Assembly: GCA_001829505.1 (NCBI GenBank)
Contig: MIBK01000042.1
Span: 2,752-19,933 of the forward strand
Direction: 5' to 3'
DNA length: 17,182 bases
From: Spirochaetes bacterium RBG_16_67_19
Lineage (GTDB): Bacteria; Spirochaetota; Spirochaetia; SZUA-6; DRHE01
Below are positions 7,102 to 13,539 of the stretch, in pieces. Position 1 is the first letter of the stretch. Each line of letters starts with the position of its first letter. The position numbers and the translations under genes were made by a program. The notes below the pieces were generated by a model. It was given only the letters and a program-made list of their open reading frames with translations, made no database searches and was not told the DNA's origin.

Positions 7102-8267
7102 GGCAGCGCGCTCCCTCGCCGCCCCTCCCGTGGGCGGCCTATGCTCAGACAATGCAGAATTCCACCCTTGAAGTTCCGCACCATCGCAGCTAGGGAATAC
7201 TCCTGGCCGCTGGCCTTTGCCCCCGCGCTCAATCGAGCATGCAGCGATCGGTCGGTGAGAACCTCGACCACCGTGCCGGCAAAGGCGGATAGGCTCGGGC
7301 CGCACTTGAGCCCGTTCTTCCCATTCTCCAGATAGTCGATCTCGGGGCCGTGGTGGGGGATGTCGGTCGTGATGAAGGGCAAGCCACCAGCAAAAGCGTC
7401 GAGGATAGCCAGCCCGACGACCCCGGGATTCAGGAATACCTGCGCCAGTCTGAAGAAGGCCGCCTTCTGCTTCCCCACCTTGGCGCCCACGAAGTGGATC
7501 CCTTTCTCCCACTTTGAGAGGTCCTCGACTAATTCTCTTTCCGGACCTTCGCCGATGATGACCAGGTGGAACCAGGGTAGAAGTCGCCTTATTTCCACGG
7601 CCACCTGCAGGAGAAACGGAATTCTTTTCCCCCTATAGAGCCGGCCGCAGAATAGTCCGACGAGGCATTGCTCGTCCATCCCCAAATCGGTTCGCAGATG
7701 CTCCAATTCTTCGTCGCCGACCGAGGCAAGGGCTTCCTGAAAAGCAGCCAGGTCCAGGCTGTTCTGGGCTACCGTGATGATCCCTGCCTCAACACCTTGC
7801 GACCTCAAGTATTCCGCAGCACTGCTGGTATAGGCGAACCACCAATCCGGATGTTTGATCAACCTTTTTTTTGCCATCGCGGAGAGGCTATTCGGATTCC
7901 GCTGCTGACGGTGCCAACCATGGCCCCAATAGGCGACCTTCTTCAACCGCAGGCGAGAAAGCAGGAGCAGCAAGTAATTAATCAGATGCTTGTTGGCCTG
8001 TTCTACGATCACCAAGTCCGCAGTCAACACTCGTCTGAGTACAGGCTGCAACAGCAGTCGCCCTCCGAAGAAACGGAGGCTTCGTGCCTTCTTGCCGCAG
8101 CGGAGACTGCCATTGGTCCCAAGAGAGCCATAGGCCATAGCACCCGGCTGCTTTCCATAGGCCACCCGCAGATCCACATCTGCCTCGCGCAAGGCTTCAC
8201 ACAGCGCTTCAAGAAAGGGTACGCGGTAGTGCGGGACGAACTCCTGGATGATCAGCACTTGCTTCAT
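7098..8267 (-). CDS. GT4-like glycosyltransferase with atypical E-x7-E region
   Basis: A 389-residue GT-B protein starting at ATG 8267, overlapping the upstream GT4 stop as ATGA. The N-terminal acceptor domain has IIQEFVPHYRVPFLEAL (6-22), AYWGHGWHR (112-120) and AYTSSAAEYL (145-154). The C-terminal domain has GLFCGRLYRGKRIPFLL (204-220), VIIGEGPERELVE (236-248), NPGVVGLAILDAFAGGLP (280-297) and HHGPEIDYLENGKNG (305-319). The usual E-x7-E positions are Gly282 and Asp290. Related subfamily members often vary here, with conservation in the following PEI-Y-NG-NG segment instead. Role: sugar addition to the lipid-linked repeat unit, donor unknown. The coding strand contains eight consecutive A (7872-7865) at A-K-K-R near residue 132-135. 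The last 20 residues are basic and low in hydrophobic content. Confidence 0.88.
   Translation of the reverse strand: MKQVLIIQEFVPHYRVPFLEALCEALREADVDLRVAYGKQPGAMAYGSLGTNGSLRCGKKARSLRFFGGRLLLQPVLRRVLTADLVIVEQANKHLINYLLLLLSRLRLKKVAYWGHGWHRQQRNPNSLSAMAKKRLIKHPDWWFAYTSSAAEYLRSQGVEAGIITVAQNSLDLAAFQEALASVGDEELEHLRTDLGMDEQCLVGLFCGRLYRGKRIPFLLQVAVEIRRLLPWFHLVIIGEGPERELVEDLSKWEKGIHFVGAKVGKQKAAFFRLAQVFLNPGVVGLAILDAFAGGLPFITTDIPHHGPEIDYLENGKNGLKCGPSLSAFAGTVVEVLTDRSLHARLSAGAKASGQEYSLAAMVRNFKGGILHCLSIGRPREGRRGSALP
7865..7872. repeat. A8/T8 homopolymer tract inside a GT4 gene
   Basis: Eight T on the + strand, read as GC-AAAAAAAA-GG on the coding strand of the GT4 gene (codons GCA AAA AAA AGG). It is the second eight-base mononucleotide run in a glycosyltransferase gene of this cluster and a possible slippage site. 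Variation itself is not seen. Confidence 0.5.
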
Positions 8268-9409
8268 CGCTGAAGGACCCCGTCATAAAGCAGCTCCAAT
8301 GCGCTTGTCTGCCTGCGCAGATCAAACTTTTCGCGCACATACTCTCGTCCGCGCCTGCCCATTCGCTCCGCCAGCGGCACATCCGAAAGCAGCTGCTCAA
8401 GCCTTTCCGACAGAGCCAACTCATCCCTTTCCTCAACCAGGAAGCCTGTCTCACCGTTAAGCACCGCTTCCGGGATTCCCCCGTGTCTGGTGGCCACTAC
8501 CGGCAGGCCGCAGGCCGAGGCTTCGTTGAAGGCTAGGCCGAGCGCCTCGCTGTCCCCGTTCTTGGCTTGCTGGCTGGGAAGGGCGAAGATCCTCGCGCCC
8601 TGCATCAATTCCACGATTCTTATCTGCCCCAGGGCTCCCAGAAACCTGACTTTTGAGCCGATACCCAAGGCTTCAGCCAGGCTGCGCAGTTCTGCGGTCA
8701 AAGGACCCGCACCCACTTGAAGGAGTGAAAGCGTCTGATGCTTGCGAGCCAGAATGGCAAAAGCCCGCAAGAGCACGTTGATCCCCTTTTTTGCCACGTG
8801 ACGACCGACGCAAAGGATATACGGCTCATCGCTCTTGCCTTTCCCGGGCTGGAAAAGGTCCGTGTCTACTCCCAGGTAATGCCGGACTACTTTTGCCGCC
8901 GGGTAGCCCAGGCCCAGCAAGCGCCGGCGGATGAAGTCGGAAACCGCCAAGAAAAGAGCGCCTTGCCTCTTCAACGCCCCTTCGCCTGCCAGGAATTGCA
9001 GATCGGAGAGCTTCCCGGTGCCCAGCAATGAACGATGCCGTACCGTGCAATCAAAGCCGTGAAAAGTCACGATCAAGGGAATTCCGAGGCTGCGGGCCAG
9101 GGGCAGCGCGCACACCCCGTCGGGGCCGAAATGCGCGTGCAGCAGGTGCAGCTCCCGCAACCTGGGGTCGCTGCCGAAGCAGCCGGGCCAATGCGTGAGA
9201 GCGAATAGCACAGAGCGCAGGGAACCCGCACTTTCGGCGGTGAGCGCCAAGTGGTCGAGCTCTATCGGGCCTAGCTTCGTGCGCACCAGCAGCAAGGGCT
9301 TGTATCGGCTCATAGCCCCGGCTTGTCGGCCGATGAATGATTCAGAAGCCTGAGGGTAAGTCGTTCGGTAGATACCGATCCTGCGGGCGATTCTCGCTGG
9401 GCCGTTCAA
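8264..9409 (-). CDS. GT4-family glycosyltransferase
   Basis: A GT-B glycosyltransferase of 381 residues if it starts at TTG 9409. The conserved N terminus (RIGIYRTTYPQASESFI, encoded from about 9382) must be included, so the gene overlaps the upstream polymerase gene by at least about 40 bases. TTG 9409 has GGAAG six bases upstream. ATG 9490 gives 408 residues but lacks a ribosome site, and ATG 9313 would cut off conserved sequence. In TTG numbering the signatures are HAHFGPDG (91-98), TFHGFD (115-120), AVSDFIRRRL (155-164), CVGRHVAKKGINVLLRAF (200-217), EALGLAFNE (288-296, the E-x7-E motif) and GGIPEAVLNGETGFLV (310-325). This fits GT4 enzymes that use nucleotide-sugar donors; the sugar is unknown. 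The stop overlaps the next GT4 start by four bases. Confidence 0.9.
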   Translation of the reverse strand: MNGPARIARRIGIYRTTYPQASESFIGRQAGAMSRYKPLLLVRTKLGPIELDHLALTAESAGSLRSVLFALTHWPGCFGSDPRLRELHLLHAHFGPDGVCALPLARSLGIPLIVTFHGFDCTVRHRSLLGTGKLSDLQFLAGEGALKRQGALFLAVSDFIRRRLLGLGYPAAKVVRHYLGVDTDLFQPGKGKSDEPYILCVGRHVAKKGINVLLRAFAILARKHQTLSLLQVGAGPLTAELRSLAEALGIGSKVRFLGALGQIRIVELMQGARIFALPSQQAKNGDSEALGLAFNEASACGLPVVATRHGGIPEAVLNGETGFLVEERDELALSERLEQLLSDVPLAERMGRRGREYVREKFDLRRQTSALELLYDGVLQR

Positions 9410-10661
9410 CTTCTGCTTCCACCACCCGGCCAAGGGCTTTGGCCAAAGCCAGCAATGTAAAGAACTGAGCCTGAAGAACGACTCCTTCATTTGCCGGCTC
9501 GAAGAAGTATACGCCTAGAAGCGCTATTTCGACAGCAAACAGGATGCGCGCCGCGTTTCCTTGAGAACCCTCAGGACCGCGCATGAGCTTCGAAAAGCTC
9601 TTCAGGGCCTTGCCGGCAAGGCTCAGATACAGGAGCAGCGCCGGAAAACCGAAATAAATAGCTTGGTTGATGTAGGTATTGTGGGCATTCGGATACGGGA
9701 AGTTCGAGTAATGCGCACTTAGCTCCATCATTTGCGCGAAACCATTCCCAAGGAACAGTATGAATGGATCGGTGACTATTGCCCTGATGCCGGTCTTCCA
9801 CAGCTGGTATCTCGCAACCATCGTACCATACGGTCCCCCTCCCAATGCCCCGATACCATACAAAGTGATGCCTAGTATGCCAACAAACACAATGATGAGT
9901 CCGACAATCGTTCTTGCCCGCCCCAGGCGTTTGACAATGATGAGAATGCCAATTCCTATCAAAACCCAGGCAATGACCCCCTTGGCGTAAGTCCCGGCTA
10001 AATTGGCCCCTGTCAGAAGCAGCATCAGAGCGAATAGCGACTTCAGAGTAGGTTTGGCGCCGTTCCTCTGCAGAAGCAGACCTACCAGCAGAATCGCCAT
10101 CGGCAGCAGGAAGATGGCGTAGCCGTTCGGGTGCAGAAAGAATCCCGTGGAAATGTTCAGGCCGGCCAACCTTCCCGAAAAATCGAGCTTATGGCCTCCA
10201 GTGCCGGCTAATTCAACGATCCGCGGGACTCCCAGCAACACCTGGGATATCCCAAGCCCCAGATTGAGGGCAGTCCCGCTCAGGATCGCCGCTACCAGCC
10301 CTTTGATAGCATTCCTGTTGACGATGCAGACGCTGACCAGCACATAGACTATCAAACTCGGCGCCAGGTCCTTATAGTAGCGCAAGGCATCGGCGGACCG
10401 GGTAAGGCTCGTCAGCGAGGCCAGGCCCGTCCAAATGAAGTACCAAATTGCCGCTTCATTCCCTCTATAGAGGACAACCGCCCTTCGGCCAAGCGCTTCC
10501 GGCTCCAGCGCGAACTTCCCTATCAGCAGACTCAAGGCCGCATAGGACAGCAGCTCGACCACGGTGAGACTCGGCAGCCCCGGAATTCCGGAAAAGAAGC
10601 GGTAGTCCAAGGTCAGTCCAAAAACGATCATCAAGGTAATGGCCTGGAGGGGGTCTTTCAT
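9342..10661 (-). CDS. O-antigen polymerase/ligase-like membrane protein (Wzy/WaaL family)
   Basis: A 439-residue polytopic inner-membrane protein with roughly ten to twelve hydrophobic segments. ATG 10661 has AAGGGGG nine bases upstream. The largest periplasmic loop follows residue 270 and carries the Wzy_C-like pattern: RYQLWKTGIRAIVTDP (284-299), FLGNGFAQ (303-310) and YPNAHNTYINQAIYFGFPAL (323-342). The AGTYAKGVI stretch (222-230) stands where many members have an S-R-G motif just before a membrane helix. Wzy polymerases join lipid-linked repeat units in the periplasm, while WaaL ligases transfer the finished chain. The presence of Wzx and Wzz nearby favours the polymerase role, but sequence alone does not separate the two. 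The gene lies four bases after a methyltransferase stop and overlaps the following GT4 gene. Local GC is low: bases 9841-9900 hand-count at 45%. Confidence 0.88.
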   Translation of the reverse strand: MKDPLQAITLMIVFGLTLDYRFFSGIPGLPSLTVVELLSYAALSLLIGKFALEPEALGRRAVVLYRGNEAAIWYFIWTGLASLTSLTRSADALRYYKDLAPSLIVYVLVSVCIVNRNAIKGLVAAILSGTALNLGLGISQVLLGVPRIVELAGTGGHKLDFSGRLAGLNISTGFFLHPNGYAIFLLPMAILLVGLLLQRNGAKPTLKSLFALMLLLTGANLAGTYAKGVIAWVLIGIGILIIVKRLGRARTIVGLIIVFVGILGITLYGIGALGGGPYGTMVARYQLWKTGIRAIVTDPFILFLGNGFAQMMELSAHYSNFPYPNAHNTYINQAIYFGFPALLLYLSLAGKALKSFSKLMRGPEGSQGNAARILFAVEIALLGVYFFEPANEGVVLQAQFFTLLALAKALGRVVEAEVERPSENRPQDRYLPNDLPSGF

Positions 10662-10665
10662 TCTT

Positions 10666-11415
10666 TCAGGCCCCCTTCACCGCGCTGAATACGAAATGCC
10701 CGCAGAAAAGCAGCTTGAGCGCCGCTCTTCTTCGGGCCTCAAAGCCCATAATTCTGCTGACCGTCTCGAGGAACAAGTTCAGGGGGGACTCTCCTACGAA
10801 CAGCCATGAGCCCGGCGCGATTCCGGCCAAGCCAGCCAATCTTCTGGCGATCAAGAAAAGGCCATCTACTCCCGGGCGAATACATATCTCGGACAAACCG
10901 GCATCTCGCAATAAGGTGGCGAATCCATATGGGGTGAAGTTGCAGACACTCCTCGAATGGAACGGTTCCAGCGCGGAACAGGAACCGACAAAGATTCCTG
11001 CTTTCTTCAACACTCGCGACACCTCGCCGATCAACTCGCGCGGATACCACACATGCTCGAACACCTGACGCGAATAGACCGCATCGAAGGTCTCGGCGGG
11101 GTAAGGTATTTTCCGGCCGTCGTATACCTGAAAGGTGGCCTCCCCAACCACCCCTCCGCGAGCTTCGGGCGAGTCGCCAATCTCCAGGCCGAGCCAGCTG
11201 AGTTGCATTCCGGCCTGTTTGAATCGCTCATAGCTGTCAGCACGGCCGCAGCCCAGGTCCAGCAGCTTGAGCGGCTGCGCTTTGGAGGCTATCCTTCCAG
11301 CCAGCCGGCGCACAGCCTCTTCAAAGGCATGAGATTGCGCCGAGGAATCCCGCGGCAGGTACTCAAGGATGAGCGCCATATCCCCGACTGGCTGCCATTT
11401 TCGTCTACGCGGCAT
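10666..11415 (-). CDS. class I SAM-dependent methyltransferase, Methyltransf_11-like
   Basis: A 249-residue protein starting at ATG 11415, with GAGGGG upstream and an 11-base overlap with the flippase stop. The SAM-binding core is clear: motif I LLDLGCGRADSY (51-62), LGLEIGDS (75-82), YDGRKIPYPAETFDAVYS (98-115), VFEHVWYP (118-125) and VLKKAGIFVG (135-144). The second half contains a segment CNFTPYGFATLLRDAGLSE (158-176), the usual late strand region, and a basic C terminus with a hydrophobic patch that might lie on the membrane. It probably acts in the cytoplasm on a nucleotide sugar or lipid-linked sugar, inferred from its place between flippase and polymerase genes. The substrate cannot be told from the sequence. 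An internal start at MALILEYL (residue 13) is possible but has no better ribosome site. Confidence 0.9.
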   Translation of the reverse strand: MPRRRKWQPVGDMALILEYLPRDSSAQSHAFEEAVRRLAGRIASKAQPLKLLDLGCGRADSYERFKQAGMQLSWLGLEIGDSPEARGGVVGEATFQVYDGRKIPYPAETFDAVYSRQVFEHVWYPRELIGEVSRVLKKAGIFVGSCSALEPFHSRSVCNFTPYGFATLLRDAGLSEICIRPGVDGLFLIARRLAGLAGIAPGSWLFVGESPLNLFLETVSRIMGFEARRRAALKLLFCGHFVFSAVKGA

Positions 11416-12823
11416 GCTTTCCCCTCACCAGCATCCACACCAGAGGCGCGCACAGAGCCAGGCTCAACGTCGAATAGGCGATGGCCTTGGGAAATACCGG
11501 CAGGCCGGTCAAGAACCTTTGGATCGCGATCAACAGTAGCAGAGAGATGACGATGAGCACCAGCATGGTGAGATACGGAAAGGGCACTGGATGAAGCCGC
11601 TGCGATATCAGCGCCAAGAAAACCGTATAGCAGAAGTAGCTGAGCATTGTGGCGCAGGCTGCCCCGATAAGCCCATGAGAAGGAATCAGCATGAAGCTGA
11701 GCAGCAGGTTGATCACCGCCGCCGCTAGAACACTATAGATATTCCAGTGGGTCTTGCCCGCTTTCAGCGCCCCGATATTGAGCGGGTAGCTCATTCCCCG
11801 CGCCGCCGTGGCGATCAGCAAGAGCAGGATGACGCTACGATTGAACGGAACGCCAGGGGCGAACCACAGGATGACTCGCTCTGAAAGTATCCAGAGGCCG
11901 CCGCCGGCCGCAAGGAGCAGGGCCAAAAGACCGGCGCTGACGATCCTGAAGAAACTCCGCCCGCCATCCCGCGCCTCCAGCTCGCGGAATCTTTCCGTCG
12001 GCCACCAAATTCCGAAGGGGGTCACGACGAGCAGTTCCAGCATTGAAGAAATCTTCGCGTACACCACATAGTTCGCCAGGGTTGCGTGATCTACGTGCAG
12101 GTTCAATATATATCTGCCCGCGTAGTCAATCACCATTGTCAGAAAGGCAGTGATCAACAAGGGCAAGCCGTACTTCACTGCGTCGAAGTAGGTACGCCAG
12201 ACCGATGGGCTGAGCCTTCCGGGCGCGAAGAAAGCCCCGGAAGGCGCAAGCCGGACCGCCAGGAGGCCGGCTCCGACTCCGGCCAATGAGGGCCAAAAGC
12301 TCCAAAGAATCACGTCTTCCGCTTTTCGCACCGTAGGCCATCCGTACCTCAGGGCGAGCCCCAGAACCACAAGCATCGCCAGCACCTTGAGAACGGCACT
12401 AACTGTGAAGCCCATGATGCTGCTCGTTGCCCGATAGGAGGCGAACAGAAGCAGGTATATGGTTTCCGCAGACAGCAGAAGAGCGAGGTACAGGGGACCC
12501 GGCCATTCCAGACCAAGGCGCCCAGAGATCACAAGAATCAGGATTATGGCAGCAGCCAATACGGGCTGTACGGCTATGGATAGCGATTTGACTGCGGCGC
12601 TGGGCGAAAGCTTATCCTGGCTTATCTGCTTGATCAGCCCGAAATTGGCGCCCAGAAGCGCCAACTGCGAAAGGACTATCACCACCGGCTCGAATAAGGA
12701 CCAGCGCCCGAACTCCTCTGCTCCCACGTTCCTTATCAGCAGAGAGACAAGGAAGAACTTGGCCGTGGCCGTTGCCACGGTCGAAATGAAGTATCCTGGA
12801 AGATAGGCTAGGGTTCTCAGCAT
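11405..12823 (-). CDS. Wzx-type polysaccharide repeat-unit flippase (MVF/MOP superfamily)
   Basis: A 472-residue polytopic membrane protein with about twelve to fourteen hydrophobic segments, the typical length and pattern of Wzx/RfbX flippases. The N terminus from ATG 12823 reads MLRTLAYLPGYFISTVATA, then SLLIRNVGAEEFGRWSLFEP, a common opening of the family. Conserved-looking later segments include YLNLHVDHATLANYVVYAK-like sequence mid-protein, GIWWPTERFRELE in the first half-loop, and LIPSHGLIGAACATMLSYF near the C terminus. ATG 12823 overlaps the upstream methyltransferase stop by seven bases (ATGCTGA). The frame extends to ATG 12889, but those 22 residues are shadow of the neighbouring gene with no ribosome site. 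Its role is to move the undecaprenyl-diphosphate-linked repeat unit across the inner membrane before polymerisation. Substrate specificity is unknown. Confidence 0.9.
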   Translation of the reverse strand: MLRTLAYLPGYFISTVATATAKFFLVSLLIRNVGAEEFGRWSLFEPVVIVLSQLALLGANFGLIKQISQDKLSPSAAVKSLSIAVQPVLAAAIILILVISGRLGLEWPGPLYLALLLSAETIYLLLFASYRATSSIMGFTVSAVLKVLAMLVVLGLALRYGWPTVRKAEDVILWSFWPSLAGVGAGLLAVRLAPSGAFFAPGRLSPSVWRTYFDAVKYGLPLLITAFLTMVIDYAGRYILNLHVDHATLANYVVYAKISSMLELLVVTPFGIWWPTERFRELEARDGGRSFFRIVSAGLLALLLAAGGGLWILSERVILWFAPGVPFNRSVILLLLIATAARGMSYPLNIGALKAGKTHWNIYSVLAAAVINLLLSFMLIPSHGLIGAACATMLSYFCYTVFLALISQRLHPVPFPYLTMLVLIVISLLLLIAIQRFLTGLPVFPKAIAYSTLSLALCAPLVWMLVRGKHAA

Positions 12824-13539
12824 TTCCCGCGGGCCAGGATGAAAAGTGAGCCGCCGAATACCCGGAGCAGCGGCTGCATTCCCAGCCATTTCCGGAGAAA
12901 AACAAACAATGCGGAGCCTTGGTAATAGAATGAGTGGTCAAGGGCATACCAGCCCATCACCTCCAGGTTCCGGTGAACTGCTGCCAGGGCGCTTTTGAGG
13001 GAATAACCGCGCAGATGTCCGTTGTAATGGTTTGGGCCGAAAAGCATTTCGGGTGGCTTGGCCTGACCTCGCAGGAAATAGCCTAGTGCGGATACGGAGA
13101 GGCTTCGCTCTATCGGCATCTTGAGGAGCGCAAACCGGCAGCTTTCGCCTGCCGTCGCCAGAAGTCCCTCCTCGTCCTCAACGTGCTCCAGAACGTCCGA
13201 TAAGATGATGATATCGTATCGTTGGCCGTTTCGGGCAAACGGAGTATTTCGAAAACGAATGTCGCGGTACTTCCGTTTTCCGGTCTCGCAGAATAGCCGG
13301 CAGGGTTCGAAGTTTATCAGAGATCTGGCACCGAGAAGCCTGCCGGCAACGAACAGAACAGTCCCCTCTGCCCCGCCGATTTCGCAAATCGAGACGACCC
13401 GCTCCCCGGGCAGGTTTCTCTTGAAGATATTCGCCAGGTGGATCGCCTTCCACTGCAGGACGATTTCGCGAAACGGATCCTCGAGTTGTTTCTTTGCCCA
13501 GGCTTCGTAACGCCGCTCCACCTCATGACTGTCCGGCAT
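12817..13539 (-). CDS. class I SAM-dependent methyltransferase, Methyltransf_23-like
   Basis: A 240-residue protein from ATG 13539. The frame also opens at ATG 13587, but the first 16 residues (rich in threonine) are shadow of the upstream kinase gene. The core shows motif I SICEIGGAEGTVLFV (50-64), INFEPCRLF (75-83), RYDIIILSDVLEHVEDEEGL (107-126) and a following strand ALLKMPIE (137-144). The C-terminal half contains FGPNHYNGHLRGYS (167-180), a segment typical of methyltransferases in polysaccharide clusters, where it helps shape the acceptor site. The substrate is unknown; a sugar of the repeat unit is inferred. The start codon lies inside the end of the kinase gene (17-base overlap), and no Shine-Dalgarno is present: the bases before ATG encode tyrosines and histidines of the kinase tail. 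Translation is therefore probably coupled. Confidence 0.88.
   Translation of the reverse strand: MPDSHEVERRYEAWAKKQLEDPFREIVLQWKAIHLANIFKRNLPGERVVSICEIGGAEGTVLFVAGRLLGARSLINFEPCRLFCETGKRKYRDIRFRNTPFARNGQRYDIIILSDVLEHVEDEEGLLATAGESCRFALLKMPIERSLSVSALGYFLRGQAKPPEMLFGPNHYNGHLRGYSLKSALAAVHRNLEVMGWYALDHSFYYQGSALFVFLRKWLGMQPLLRVFGGSLFILARGKC

Noticed and set aside
7102..7512. A 137-codon N-terminal extension of the methyltransferase at 6259-7101
   Set aside because: The extension lies fully within the GT4 coding sequence in another frame and is low-complexity (R/G/P-rich). ATG 7101 has a good ribosome site and the usual ATGA overlap.
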